From assembly GCF_016908515.1 (NCBI RefSeq), contig NZ_JAFBEA010000014.1, forward strand, positions 38,505 to 102,504: a DNA stretch of 64,000 nt, read 5' to 3'. This DNA is from Virgibacillus halotolerans. Its GTDB lineage: Bacteria; Bacillota; Bacilli; Bacillales; Amphibacillaceae. How positions within the stretch are numbered: the stretch's first letter is position 1; the number at the start of each line of letters is the position of its first letter. A program made the translations under genes and the position numbers. The notes beneath the pieces were generated by a model that saw nothing but the letters and a program-made list of their open reading frames with translations, was not told the DNA's origin and searched no databases. Positions 9,345-18,748 of the stretch are shown here, one piece after another.

Positions 9345-9373
9345 AGTGAACAAAAAGGGGTTAACGGCTGTCC
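9345..9373. promoter_or_regulatory. Partial copy of the island operator element
   Basis: AGTGAACAA, TTAAC and CTGTCC occur in the same order as in the element at 7747-7783, with extra spacing. It lies upstream of the YfcC-type gene. Confidence 0.3.
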
Positions 9374-9550
9374 AGCTTGCAACATTTCCAACTCGAACTT
9401 TGGCTTATCAGCCATTTACTTGAAAGTCAGATTACATTAAGCTATATATACCTGTCTGGAATCGCATACATAGTGTTTCTATTATGCAGCATTTATAGAA
9501 GGAAGGTCTTGGGAGAAGGCTCATTCAATATAGCAAAAGGGTGAAATTAT

Positions 9551-10963
9551 ATGCAAAAGGAAGCGAAGAAGAAAAAGAAGTTTGAAATGCCGCATATTTA
9601 TGTTATTTTATTTCTGTTTAGCGCAATTGCGGCCGTTGCGACGTATATTATACCTGCCGGTGAATATGATCGCGTTCCTGGGCCAGAGGGGCGCGAAACG
9701 ATTGATGCGAATTCCTATACGGTAGTAGAGCAAAATCCGGTAGGTCCTGTTGATTTTCTAACCGTCATACCGAGAGGGCTAATCGATGCAGGAGAAGTTG
9801 TATTCTTTACATTTATTATTGGCGGCATGTTCATGGTGTTGCGTCGTACCGGAATTATTGAGATCGGTGTGGATAAGTTAGCGAAGAAGTTTGCGAGTAA
9901 AAGTCTGTTGCTTATACCATTGCTTACGGTGGTCTTTGCGGCGATTGCGACAGTAATTGGCACACCGGAATTATGTTTGGTTTATATACCGGTCATTTTG
10001 CCACTGATGATTGCGCTTGGTTATGACTCGATTGTTGCTGCAGCGATCGCGTTATGCGGAACAGTGATTGGTTTTACTGCAGGGGTACTTAATCCAATTA
10101 ATACTGGGTTGGCACAAAAAATATCTGGATTACCTGTTTTCTCAGGTGCAGGTTTTCGTTTGACGTTATTTATTGTAGCCATCGCGTTAGCTGTTTTATT
10201 TATTATGCGTTATGCAATAAAGGTTAAGAAGGACCCAACTGCAAGCTTTGTTTATGAGGATGATCAAGAAAAAAGAGCACTTCATCAGCATGCGAATCAA
10301 GTTGAGGAAATGACAATGTCAACGAGACAAAAATATGCTGCTATGGCGACATTTATTTTCTTCGCTATTTTAGTGTATGGTGTACTTGCCAAGGGCTGGT
10401 TTATGATAGAAATGGCCGGATTGTTTATTATTATGGGAATTGTCGTTGGTCTAATTGCTGGCTTAAATACGACTGAAATTGCGGAAGGATTTAATAAAGG
10501 ATTTCGAGATGTATTAATGGGTGCTATTATCATAGGAATAGCACGGGCAGTTGCTGTTGTGTTGGAAGATGGTCAGATCATGGACACGATCGTACACAGC
10601 CTGGGTTCAGCGGTTGGTGAGCTACCTGCAGTATTTGGTGCGGTCGGGATGTATTTGGTACAGTTGATTATCAACTTTATCATCCCATCCGGAAGTGGAC
10701 AGGCATTAGTCACTATGCCGATTATGGCACCATTATCAGACTTGATTGGTGTCACAAGACAAACAGCAGTACTTGCGTTCCAATTAGGTGATGGATTTGC
10801 ACATATTTTGTTTCCAACATCTGGATACTTTATGGCGGCATTAGCTATTGCTGGCGTTTCTTGGCAAAAATGGGTTCGATTTTATGGTCCGTTGTTCTTA
10901 TGTTTTATGGGACTATCGATTGTTGCCCTGATTATTGCACAGCTTACCCAGTGGACAGGTTAA
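9551..10963 (+). CDS. YfcC family transporter (DcuC/ArgP superfamily)
   Basis: The 470-residue integral membrane protein has about 12 helices and a basic N-terminus (KEAKKKKKFEMPHIYV). Segments AAVATYIIPAGEYDR, LTVIPRGLIDAGEVVFFTF and NFIIPSGSGQALVTMPIMAPL match the YfcC family of C4-dicarboxylate or amino-acid antiporter-like carriers. AAAAGGGTGA precedes the ATG. In this island it may export or exchange a breakdown product such as oxalurate or oxamate, or import an amino compound; nothing in the sequence decides this. Its terminator is shared with the converging pucR gene. Confidence 0.85.
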   Translation: MQKEAKKKKKFEMPHIYVILFLFSAIAAVATYIIPAGEYDRVPGPEGRETIDANSYTVVEQNPVGPVDFLTVIPRGLIDAGEVVFFTFIIGGMFMVLRRTGIIEIGVDKLAKKFASKSLLLIPLLTVVFAAIATVIGTPELCLVYIPVILPLMIALGYDSIVAAAIALCGTVIGFTAGVLNPINTGLAQKISGLPVFSGAGFRLTLFIVAIALAVLFIMRYAIKVKKDPTASFVYEDDQEKRALHQHANQVEEMTMSTRQKYAAMATFIFFAILVYGVLAKGWFMIEMAGLFIIMGIVVGLIAGLNTTEIAEGFNKGFRDVLMGAIIIGIARAVAVVLEDGQIMDTIVHSLGSAVGELPAVFGAVGMYLVQLIINFIIPSGSGQALVTMPIMAPLSDLIGVTRQTAVLAFQLGDGFAHILFPTSGYFMAALAIAGVSWQKWVRFYGPLFLCFMGLSIVALIIAQLTQWTG

Positions 10964-10965
10964 TT

Positions 10966-11006
10966 AAAAAATGGCCATTTACCTAAGTGTAAATGACCAT
11001 TTTTTT
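10966..11006. terminator. Bidirectional terminator between the YfcC gene and pucR
   Basis: The symmetrical hairpin ATGGCCATTTAC with GTAAATGACCAT is flanked by A-run and T-run on both sides, serving both converging genes. Confidence 0.88.
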
Positions 11007-12654
11007 ATGCTTCTTCCTCTTCTTTTAGAATCGTTCCAATCATTAAAGCAACGCGTACTTTCAATGAGTCGGCTGGATCCCGGAATGAACAATGGAGCAT
11101 TTCTTCCGTCTTCTGGATTCTGTATTTTACCGTATTACGATGAATGAAAAGTTTTCTGGATGTTTCCGAGATTTCACATTGACAGTCCAAGTATACCTCG
11201 ATCGTTTTCACTAATTCTAATTCCTCTTTTGTTTCTGGATACGCCAGTGACTTCAGCGTATTTTCATACAACGATTTGATATCTTTTCTGGGAATGGTGT
11301 TGAGTAATTCCTTGATTTCCCTTGTTTTATAAAAGTTGATGAAGCCCTTCATTTTAAGTTCGTAGCCATTTGTTATTGCTTCAACTGCTTCCTGATAGGC
11401 GACAGGAATGTCCGTAAGTGTATGAATTAAGTTACTTACCCCGAATGAGACAGAAAAGTCTTCCTGAATATTTCTTTGCGCCTTTTCGATGAACGCTGTA
11501 ACCTTTTTCATTTCTTCCTCTGTATAATTGGTAAATTGTAGCATCATCACAAAGTATTTTTCCTTTGTAAATAAGGTTGCTTGCATTTCTCCATCAATGA
11601 TTTCGTCCTCAAGCTGGTCATAAATGCTGTTGTGTAATTCTCCTACCTTTTTTTCGTGTAATCGCAGTGTTTCATATTTTTCGTCTTCCGTATCCACGTT
11701 ACATACAATGCATATACTTTCCATATTTTTTTCTAGTCCATAATAACTTGCCCGGCTTGTGATCTCTTCCTCTGATACAATTCGTTTTTCGATTAAATCA
11801 GCAAAAAAGTTATTTTTCAATAGCCTGGAGTTTTCTTCGATAGATTGTTCTTTAATCATTGTAAATGAAATGACGTTTCCAGCCTGTTCAATCGCCATTT
11901 GCGACGATGGATAGGGCATTGTTGCTGAATCAATAATAACAAGCATGCTTGGATACTGACGTTTTGTTTGCACCGGGAAAGTCGTAACCGATTGTAGTTC
12001 ATCGGATGGTAGGTTAAACGTAACTCCTTTTCGAGCACGAGCGAGATCATCCTTCGTATGTTGAATGATTTCCTTTTCCACCAACTGCATCGAATCCTTA
12101 CGAAAATCATAGCTATGGGCAATTAGTTCTCCGCGGTGGTTTAATAAAATAGTTGGTCGCGATAGAAAATGTCCAAGCTGTTCTACAAGTGAAGGCAAGC
12201 TATATCCTCTAATCATCATGTTTGAAAATTCCCTTTGAACATGGATGGCATAATATAGCTGCTCCGCCTCATGGTCATTTAAATAGTTTAAGATATGACG
12301 GGATACATCACCTAAAGTATTTTCCGTAGGTAAATCGATGATAGGAAAGGCTAGGTCATCTGCAAGTAACTTCACTTCATTTGGCAATTCCTTTAAAAAT
12401 CGATAAACTTTAATGACGATACCTGAACAATTTAAATCATGCATCTGTTGGATTAAATCGAGTAGCTTTTGTGTATCATCTTTAAAAGCATAGGCAGTTG
12501 TTAGTAATAAATCATTTTTGTTTAAAAAATCAATCACGTCTGGTGTATCAGATATATTTACAGATTGTACGTTTCGCGTCAAGCCTCTGTGGCCCGCCAA
12601 AACCTTGCAATCTTTCATCCCTTCTAGTATGAACAAATCGTTTACTGTTTTCAT
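11005..12654 (-). CDS. pucR: Purine catabolism regulator PucR
   Basis: The 549-residue transcription factor has an N-terminal PucR sensor domain (VNDLFILEGMKDCKVLAGHRGL onward, about 1-125), a central GGDEF-like or GAF-like region and a C-terminal HTH_30 domain (about 485-545) with SETSRKLFIHRNTVKYRI. In B. subtilis PucR activates purine and allantoin catabolic genes with allantoin or related compounds as effectors. ATG at 12652-12654 is chosen because AAGGGGGA lies just upstream; a 22-residue extension lacks a site. It is divergent from the NCS2 permease gene, and a near-perfect PucR box lies between them. Confidence 0.93.
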   Translation of the reverse strand: MKTVNDLFILEGMKDCKVLAGHRGLTRNVQSVNISDTPDVIDFLNKNDLLLTTAYAFKDDTQKLLDLIQQMHDLNCSGIVIKVYRFLKELPNEVKLLADDLAFPIIDLPTENTLGDVSRHILNYLNDHEAEQLYYAIHVQREFSNMMIRGYSLPSLVEQLGHFLSRPTILLNHRGELIAHSYDFRKDSMQLVEKEIIQHTKDDLARARKGVTFNLPSDELQSVTTFPVQTKRQYPSMLVIIDSATMPYPSSQMAIEQAGNVISFTMIKEQSIEENSRLLKNNFFADLIEKRIVSEEEITSRASYYGLEKNMESICIVCNVDTEDEKYETLRLHEKKVGELHNSIYDQLEDEIIDGEMQATLFTKEKYFVMMLQFTNYTEEEMKKVTAFIEKAQRNIQEDFSVSFGVSNLIHTLTDIPVAYQEAVEAITNGYELKMKGFINFYKTREIKELLNTIPRKDIKSLYENTLKSLAYPETKEELELVKTIEVYLDCQCEISETSRKLFIHRNTVKYRIQKTEEMLHCSFRDPADSLKVRVALMIGTILKEEEEA

Positions 12655-12744
12655 ATTATATCCCCCTTGATAAAGGTCGTCCAAAGGAATTATAACTTGT
12701 TTAATGTAACAAGTAAACAAAAGAGGTTAATTGAATTATGCACT

Positions 12745-12757
12745 TTAACCAATGACT
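12745..12757 (-). promoter_or_regulatory. Probable PucR box
   Basis: On the minus strand the sequence is AGTCATTGGTTAA, which matches 12 of 13 positions of the reported B. subtilis PucR consensus WWWCNTTGGTTAA. It lies between the divergent pucR and NCS2 permease genes. The consensus is recalled from the literature. Confidence 0.6.
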
Positions 12758-12958
12758 TATTTGTTCAAACGCATTATAATTTGAAGGTCGGTGTAAAATA
12801 GATTATAATTATTTAGCTTATTTTACATACTTTTTAACAATAGAATCACACCTCGCTAAACTTCCAATATGTAAGTTACGATGGTGTTTATTTTGTTGTA
12901 TACTTTTACTATTGATTTATTTACTTAAGGTTTTTCGAATAAAAGGCTGGTGTCTATT

Positions 12959-14287
12959 ATGAAAGAATTATTAAAATCAAGTAACTGGTTTTCAGGGTTA
13001 CAATGGCTCTTTTTCATTTTTACCAATATCATTGTTATACCGATCACAGTTGGGGCCGCATTTAATCTTCCACAGGAAACGATTGTTTCCATGCTTCAAC
13101 TTTCCTTTATTGTGACAGGGATTGCTTGTATGCTTCAGGCATTTATAGGTCATAAGCGTGCAATCATGGAAGGACAATCCGGGCTGTGGTGGGGTGTGAT
13201 TTTAACACTGGTTAATACTGCCGTTGCTCAAGGTGTACCATTGCAAGAGCTTGGAGGTAGTTTAACGGTTGGTGTATTGATCTCTGGGGCGATAACAGTG
13301 ATCATCGGATTATCTGGCGCAGGTCCACATCTGGCAAAGCTATTTTCACCTGCTGTCATGGGCGTATTTATGTTTTTATTTGGTGTTCAGCTGGTAGGTA
13401 TTTTCATGAAGGGAATGCTTGGAATTCCCTTTGGGAACGATGCTGAATCGGGAGCGATAGATGTATCTGTTTCTTTATTGTCGATTGTAATCGCAATTAT
13501 TGTCATTATTATTAGTGTGAAAGCACCGTCGGCAATAAAACGTTACAGCTTGCTGATTGGTATCGTTCTTGGATGGATTTTGTTCGTTATCTTTTTTGAT
13601 TCGGAACCTGCTGCAAAAGCATCATCATTTAATTTTGAACTGTTTCCTTTAGGGCACCCTTCATGGAATACCGGTATCATTATAACGGTTGTTTTAACTG
13701 GTTTATTAAACACGGCAAATACATTTGGGGCATTAAAAGGGACGGATGCAATGTATCAGTCGATGACAACGAATAAGCAGTATCGTTCATCCTTTACGAT
13801 TACCGGTGTTTTAACGCTTATAGCCGGACTGTTTGGACTTGTACCTTATTCACCATATGTGTCATCGATCGGATTCTTAAACCAAACGGGTATTATTAAG
13901 CGAATTCCGTTCATACTTGGTGGTTTCATGTTCTTATTGATGGGATTAATTCCGTCAGTAGGCGGATTTTTCTCCGGGCTGCCATTGAGTATTGGTAGTG
14001 CCGTATTGTTTGTAAGTTATCTGTTACTATTAAATTCGTCATTTCAGTTTTTTAACCAAGTATCATTTAATACGACGAATGTCTATCGGTCATCTGTTCC
14101 GCTCTTTGTAGGAATCATTATTATGACCATGCCGGCGAGTTATTTTCTAACATTGCCAAGCGTGATCCGGCCGCTTGTAAGTAGTGGCTTGTTAGTCGGA
14201 ATTGTTTTAGCGCTTATCCTGGAAAATTTATTTCCATGGGATCGTTATGGGACTGAGAAAGAAAAACCAAAGAAAGCGCGCAGCTAG
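12959..14287 (+). CDS. NCS2 (nucleobase:cation symporter-2) permease
   Basis: The product of about 442 residues is a uracil/xanthine-type permease with about 13-14 hydrophobic segments. NCS2 landmarks include the helix 3 region FIGHKRAIMEGQSGLWW, the motif region TANTFGALKGTDAMYQ and LTLIAGLFGLVPYSPY. ATG 12959 is the more likely start; GTG 12950 is only three bases from the AAAAGG site. It lies beside pucR and upstream of allC, so the substrate is probably a purine or ureide (urate, xanthine or allantoin). It diverges from well-known PucJ/PucK sequences and no substrate can be fixed. A strong terminator ends the unit. Confidence 0.82.
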   Translation: MKELLKSSNWFSGLQWLFFIFTNIIVIPITVGAAFNLPQETIVSMLQLSFIVTGIACMLQAFIGHKRAIMEGQSGLWWGVILTLVNTAVAQGVPLQELGGSLTVGVLISGAITVIIGLSGAGPHLAKLFSPAVMGVFMFLFGVQLVGIFMKGMLGIPFGNDAESGAIDVSVSLLSIVIAIIVIIISVKAPSAIKRYSLLIGIVLGWILFVIFFDSEPAAKASSFNFELFPLGHPSWNTGIIITVVLTGLLNTANTFGALKGTDAMYQSMTTNKQYRSSFTITGVLTLIAGLFGLVPYSPYVSSIGFLNQTGIIKRIPFILGGFMFLLMGLIPSVGGFFSGLPLSIGSAVLFVSYLLLLNSSFQFFNQVSFNTTNVYRSSVPLFVGIIIMTMPASYFLTLPSVIRPLVSSGLLVGIVLALILENLFPWDRYGTEKEKPKKARS

Positions 14288-14298
14288 CGTATTATGAA

Positions 14299-14336
14299 AA
14301 AAGCCAAAGCGTCCATTCTAGTCGCTTTGGCTTTTT
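14299..14336 (+). terminator. Rho-independent terminator after the NCS2 gene
   Basis: The stem AAAGCCAAAGCG with CGCTTTGGCTTT is followed by a T-run. Confidence 0.92.
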
Positions 14337-14579
14337 AAATTAAGCAAAGGTGCTCAATTACTAAGGTTAAGACAGGCATATTAAGGGTAAAGTAAGATGG
14401 GTCGTTTAAAGTGTATAAAAGTGACAATGGGATGTTGGGAAAAGTCATTTTTTTATTCAAAATGAACAATAACGATTTTGGTTTTTATCCAGATGTTACA
14501 TAGGATTCAGGCATAGAAAAGGCTATAATAGTAGTAGAAAAGTAGTTATATGAAGACGAAGCAAGAAAGGGTGACAAGA

Positions 14580-15809
14580 ATGGATTTGAGCAAGGATATC
14601 GTAAACATGCTTGAAATGCTGGGTTCTCATGGAAAAGACCCTGCTGGCGGCATTACCCGCTTCCTTTATTCGGAGGAATGGGTCGAGGCCCAGAAGTACT
14701 TGGAACGGGAGATGGAAAATGAAGGCTTAGATGTCTCATTTGATGCGATTGGAAACCTGTTCGGTACATTAAAAGGTTCGAAGTTTCCTGAGGAAACAGT
14801 TTTGTCTGGATCCCATGTGGATACAGTTAGAAATGGTGGCTACTATGATGGACAGTATGGTATTGTAGCAGCCTTTATCGCAATTAAATATTTAAAAGAA
14901 AAATACGGTCAGCCACTCCGCAATCTCGAAATGGTTTCCATGGCAGAAGAAGAGGGAAGCCGTTTTCCATATGGACTCTGGGGGTCGAAAAACATTGTCG
15001 GTATAGCGAAAAAAGCAGATGTTGAAAAAATGGAGGATTCAGATGGGGTTCCATTTGTTAATGCCATGACCAGAGCCGGATTTGCATTCCGCGATGAAGA
15101 GGTCGGTATGCGGGACGATTTAAAAGCATTTGTTGAACTTCATGTTGAACAAGGTAATGTCCTTGAAAGTGAAAAGAAATCTGTTGGTGTTGTTCATAGT
15201 ATTGTCGGTCAGAGAAGATTCAATATCGAATTAACCGGACAGGCAAACCATGCAGGTACGACACCAATGGGCTATCGAAAAGACGCGGTTTATGCTGCGA
15301 GTCAGATGATATATGAAATTATTTCTGCAGCAAGAGTACATGGTGATCCACTGGTCGCTACAGTTGGAGAAATTGATGTGACACCAAATGTGGTTAATGT
15401 TGTTCCAGGAAAAGCATTATTCTCATTGGATATTCGCCACACGGATAAAGACGCACTGGTCAGCTTTACAGATGAATTGAATGAGATTTTAAGTAAAACG
15501 GCAAAGGTGCACGGTGTGACGCTCGATGTGAATATGTGGATGGATGAAGATCCTGTGCCAATGGATCAAGAGATTGTCGATATAATGGAAGGCTATTGTA
15601 AGGAAAATGGCTTAAATTATAAATTGATGCACAGTGGTGCAGGACATGATTCGCAAATATTTGCTCCACAAATACCAACAGCTATGCTATTTGTACCAAG
15701 CCGTGATGGTATTAGTCATAATCCAGCTGAATTCACGGAACCCGCTGATTTAGCGGAAGGGGTTAAAGCTCTTATTGGTACGCTTTATGAATTAGCTTAT
15801 AAAGAATAG
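14580..15809 (+). CDS. allC: Allantoate amidohydrolase
   Basis: This 409-residue M20-type metalloenzyme hydrolyses allantoate to (S)-ureidoglycine, ammonia and carbon dioxide in the cytoplasm. Metal-binding segments are GSHVDTVRNGGYYDGQYG, the EEEGSRFP acid pair and ELHVEQG. The dimerisation domain contains GQANHAGTTPMGYRKDA, and a C-terminal GAGHDSQ and SRDGISHNP provide the last ligands. ATG 14580 with AGAAAGGG upstream is preferred to a 10-residue longer reading from 14550. It heads the operon allC-allE-allD. It could also be called hydantoinase/carbamoylase family, but the neighbours make allantoate the likely substrate. Confidence 0.93.
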   Translation: MDLSKDIVNMLEMLGSHGKDPAGGITRFLYSEEWVEAQKYLEREMENEGLDVSFDAIGNLFGTLKGSKFPEETVLSGSHVDTVRNGGYYDGQYGIVAAFIAIKYLKEKYGQPLRNLEMVSMAEEEGSRFPYGLWGSKNIVGIAKKADVEKMEDSDGVPFVNAMTRAGFAFRDEEVGMRDDLKAFVELHVEQGNVLESEKKSVGVVHSIVGQRRFNIELTGQANHAGTTPMGYRKDAVYAASQMIYEIISAARVHGDPLVATVGEIDVTPNVVNVVPGKALFSLDIRHTDKDALVSFTDELNEILSKTAKVHGVTLDVNMWMDEDPVPMDQEIVDIMEGYCKENGLNYKLMHSGAGHDSQIFAPQIPTAMLFVPSRDGISHNPAEFTEPADLAEGVKALIGTLYELAYKE

Positions 15810-15857
15810 ATAGAAAACCATTCTATTAAAAAGAAAAACTAAAGGAGAGATATTATA

Positions 15858-16625
15858 ATGGGTTATCCACAAGATTTATTATCATCAAGATCAATTATTA
15901 AACACGGTAAGTATGCGTTGATCGCACCAGAAGGTCTAGTGAAAAACGTTGTTCCAGGCTTTGAAGAATCTGACGTATCTATCCTATCTTCACCAAAACT
16001 TGGTGCAAGCTTTGTCGATTATATTATCACGATGCACAAAGGTGGTAAAAACACAGGATTTGCTGGACAAGCAGATGTACAATCATTTCTTTATGTGATC
16101 GATGGTAAATTAAAAGCTACTGCAGACAATGAAGAATATGAGTTGGAACAAGGTGGCTATATTTACTGCCCGGCAGGAACAAAATTGGCATTTGAAAACC
16201 TTGTTGATGGGGATTCAAAAGTATTCCTTTATAAACAGAAATATACGCCACTAGAAGGTGTTGCAAAACCAAAAATTGTTACAGGTAACACAAACGATAT
16301 TCCTGAAGAAGATTACGATGGTATGACTAACATGCGCTTGCAGGATTTATTACCAACTGATGATTTGGCTTTCGATATGAACTTCCATATCTTAACGTTT
16401 GACCCTGCTGGTTCTCATCCGTTTATTGAAACACACGTACAAGAGCATGGTGCATATCTGTTATCTGGTGAAGGATTGTACAATTTGGATAACGAATGGA
16501 TTCCAGTTAAAAAAGATGACTACATCTTTATGGGACCATACGTACAGCAAGCATGCTACGCTGTTGGTAGAGAAAAGCTATCTTATATTTACTCCAAAGA
16601 TTGTAACAGAGATCCAGAACTTTAA
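15858..16625 (+). CDS. allE: (S)-ureidoglycine aminohydrolase
   Basis: This 255-residue bicupin converts (S)-ureidoglycine to (S)-ureidoglycolate and ammonia using Mn. The N-terminal half begins GYPQDLLSSRSIIKHGKYALI, which is characteristic of AllE/YlbA. The C-terminal cupin supplies the metal site around HPFIETHVQEHGAYLLSGEG and the substrate-binding YVQQACYAVG region. AAAGGAGAG lies eight bases before the ATG. It sits 48 bases after allC and before allD, so it shares an mRNA with them. It keeps the enantiomer pure for the stereospecific dehydrogenase that follows. Confidence 0.95.
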   Translation: MGYPQDLLSSRSIIKHGKYALIAPEGLVKNVVPGFEESDVSILSSPKLGASFVDYIITMHKGGKNTGFAGQADVQSFLYVIDGKLKATADNEEYELEQGGYIYCPAGTKLAFENLVDGDSKVFLYKQKYTPLEGVAKPKIVTGNTNDIPEEDYDGMTNMRLQDLLPTDDLAFDMNFHILTFDPAGSHPFIETHVQEHGAYLLSGEGLYNLDNEWIPVKKDDYIFMGPYVQQACYAVGREKLSYIYSKDCNRDPEL

Positions 16626-16650
16626 AATGTAAAATGAATTTGACTTAGAT

Positions 16651-16688
16651 GAAAATGGTAAAAATATCTCGGTATTTTTACCATTTTC
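16651..16688 (+). terminator. Long perfect hairpin between allE and allD
   Basis: The 16-base arm GAAAATGGTAAAAATA, the 6-base loop TCTCGG and a perfectly complementary arm. There is no T-run after it, so partial termination or mRNA stabilisation is more likely than full termination. Confidence 0.6.
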
Positions 16689-16743
16689 AATGTGTATTAG
16701 GATAAAATACACGCGATCAAAAAGAAAATAAGAGGTGTCACGT

Positions 16744-17793
16744 ATGAGAGTTTCAAAAGAAGAGCTGAATAAATTAATAAAAAATAAACTGCAAAAGGCC
16801 GGGTTACAGGAAGAACATGCGGCTGTTGCAGCAGATGTGCTTGAACATGCAGATTTACGAGGAATTCATTCCCACGGTGCAATGCGGGTCGAATACTATG
16901 CAGAACGGATCGCTAAGGGCGGTATCAATACAAATCCTGCATACAAATTTGAAAAAACTGGTCCAAGTACCGCTGTCTTTGATGGTGACAATGGTGTCGG
17001 TCATTTCATGGCAGATAAGGCAATGGATGAAGCGATTAATATGGCCAAGGAAAATGGCGTTGCGGTTGTAGGTGTAAAGAAAATGAGCCACAGTGGCGCA
17101 CTTTCTTATTTTGTACAAAAAGCTGCTAACGAAAAAATGATTGGTATTTCTCTTTGTCAGTCGGATCCAATGGTTGTACCATTTGGCGGAGCTGAAGCTT
17201 ATTATGGAACAAACCCGATTGCATTTGCTGCACCAAGTAAAACAGGGAAAAATATTATTGTAGATATGGCAACAACTGTACAAGCATGGGGTAAAATCCT
17301 ACATGCTCGTTCTAAAAATGAATCCATTCCAGATAACTGGGCTGTTGATAAAAATGGGGAGCCGACAACAGATCCATTTAACGTACAAGCATTGTTACCA
17401 ATAGCTGGACCTAAAGGCTATGGATTGATGATGATGGTTGATATTTTATCTGGTGTATTATTAGGACTCCCATTTGGTAAAAATGTATCTTCCATGTATG
17501 AGGACTTAACGGCCTACCGTAATCTTGGACAGTTGCACATTGTAATTAATCCAGAATTCTTTACAAGTATGGAAGGATTTTTGGAAAACATTACGACAAC
17601 AATGGATGACTTAAACAATATTAAACCTGCTGCAGGTTTTGATAAAGTATTATATCCTGGGCAACCAAATGACATTCAACAGGAAAAATATGAACAAGAT
17701 GGTATTGAGATTGTTGATGATATTTATGAATATCTCGTTTCTGACGTCATTCACAATAACGCATACGATCATAAAGACCCGTTTGCAGAGTAA
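16744..17793 (+). CDS. allD: Ureidoglycolate dehydrogenase (NAD+)
   Basis: The 349-residue product, the same length as Escherichia coli AllD, belongs to the malate/L-sulfolactate dehydrogenase family. It oxidises (S)-ureidoglycolate to oxalurate. The catalytic histidine lies in GIHSHGAMRVEYY, and KKMSHSGALSYF, YYGTNPIAFAAPS and GPKGYGLMMMVDILSGVLLG are family motifs. ATG 16744 follows AAGAGG by eight bases; the upstream GTG 16735 overlaps that site. It closes the allC-allE-allD operon. The next step in E. coli is oxamate carbamoyltransferase; no such gene is visible nearby. Confidence 0.93.
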   Translation: MRVSKEELNKLIKNKLQKAGLQEEHAAVAADVLEHADLRGIHSHGAMRVEYYAERIAKGGINTNPAYKFEKTGPSTAVFDGDNGVGHFMADKAMDEAINMAKENGVAVVGVKKMSHSGALSYFVQKAANEKMIGISLCQSDPMVVPFGGAEAYYGTNPIAFAAPSKTGKNIIVDMATTVQAWGKILHARSKNESIPDNWAVDKNGEPTTDPFNVQALLPIAGPKGYGLMMMVDILSGVLLGLPFGKNVSSMYEDLTAYRNLGQLHIVINPEFFTSMEGFLENITTTMDDLNNIKPAAGFDKVLYPGQPNDIQQEKYEQDGIEIVDDIYEYLVSDVIHNNAYDHKDPFAE

Positions 17794-17814
17794 GTGAACA
17801 AATAAACTTTAATA

Positions 17815-17846
17815 AAAAAAGGGATATCGCTATGATATCCCTTTTT
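17815..17846. terminator. Bidirectional terminator after allD
   Basis: AAAAGGGATATC, a short loop, then GATATCCCTTTTT. It serves allD and the converging HAD gene. Confidence 0.92.
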
Positions 17847-17853
17847 GCTACCA

Positions 17854-18639
17854 CTACTTTACCAATCCCAACGTTTTTAATCCGTTAAATATACCCGAAT
17901 TTGTAACAGCTGACGTGGTATGTTTAGCATATTGAAAAAGCTCAGGATCACCATTCTCCATTGCAAACCCTTCACCGACAGACAACAGCATTTCTTTATC
18001 GTTCATGCCGTCACCAAAGGCAATGGCTTGTTCTTTTGTGATGTTTAAACGTTCTAGAATACGGTCAACCGCTTCGCCCTTATTTACGTTCGTGCGGATG
18101 ATATCGTAACTGTTCTCGATGCCCGCAATGTTGACTTGAGACATGCGAAGGTTGGGCGCAATCTCGTAAAGATTTTCTTCGGAATGATTTATATTCATAA
18201 CCGTAACACCTAATGTTTTATCCGCGGTTTCATTGGTATACAATTCGTTATGTTGGAGCTGAAATGTATCAATAAAAGTTTGGACAAATGGCTGATCAAG
18301 GGATGTGAAATAATTTTTCCCATTTGTATATAGAACCATTTCATGATTGTTTTCTTTAGCAACTTGTAGAAATTGTTCCACAGATTTAGCATCCATTGGC
18401 GCGTCAATAATTGTCTCATTTTGATAAACAGCATAGGCGCCATTGTAGCCAATGTAAGAATCAACATGAAGCTCTTCAGCAAGCTCCATGACTTCATGAA
18501 GCGGCCTTCCTGTACAAATGAAGACTTCTATTCCCTGGCTTTGTAATTGCGTAATGGCTTCTTTTGTGGAATCATCATATGTATGATCCGGTTTTAAAAT
18601 AGTTCCATCGATATCGAGAAAAAGTATCTTGTATGTCAT
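17854..18639 (-). CDS. Cof-type HAD-IIB sugar or nucleotide phosphatase
   Basis: The 261-residue cytoplasmic phosphatase has motif I FLDIDGTIL (nucleophile Asp), motif II FICTGRPL, a C2 cap domain (about 80-185) and motif III/IV AIAFGDGMNDKEML. The ATG at 18637-18639 has AAAGGAG upstream; a 43-residue extension to 18768 has no site and includes intergenic repeat sequence. Members of the Cof family dephosphorylate flavin, sugar phosphates or pyridoxal phosphate, so the substrate is open. Confidence 0.9.
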   Translation of the reverse strand: MTYKILFLDIDGTILKPDHTYDDSTKEAITQLQSQGIEVFICTGRPLHEVMELAEELHVDSYIGYNGAYAVYQNETIIDAPMDAKSVEQFLQVAKENNHEMVLYTNGKNYFTSLDQPFVQTFIDTFQLQHNELYTNETADKTLGVTVMNINHSEENLYEIAPNLRMSQVNIAGIENSYDIIRTNVNKGEAVDRILERLNITKEQAIAFGDGMNDKEMLLSVGEGFAMENGDPELFQYAKHTTSAVTNSGIFNGLKTLGLVK

Positions 18640-18707
18640 AGTGATCTCCTTTGTATGTATACTATATAGCATAATATCATATTTTGAATGGATATGCTGT
18701 GGGGGAG

Positions 18708-18741
18708 GAGCAAACTCGGGAGAGAACAGCGCAAACTCGCG
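18708..18741. repeat. Short direct repeat GCAAACTCG
   Basis: GAGCAAACTCGGG and GCGCAAACTCGCG occur 20 bases apart in the gap between the HAD gene and pepF. The stretch is G+C-richer than its surroundings. Meaning unknown. Confidence 0.4.
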
Positions 18742-18748
18742 CGCCACA

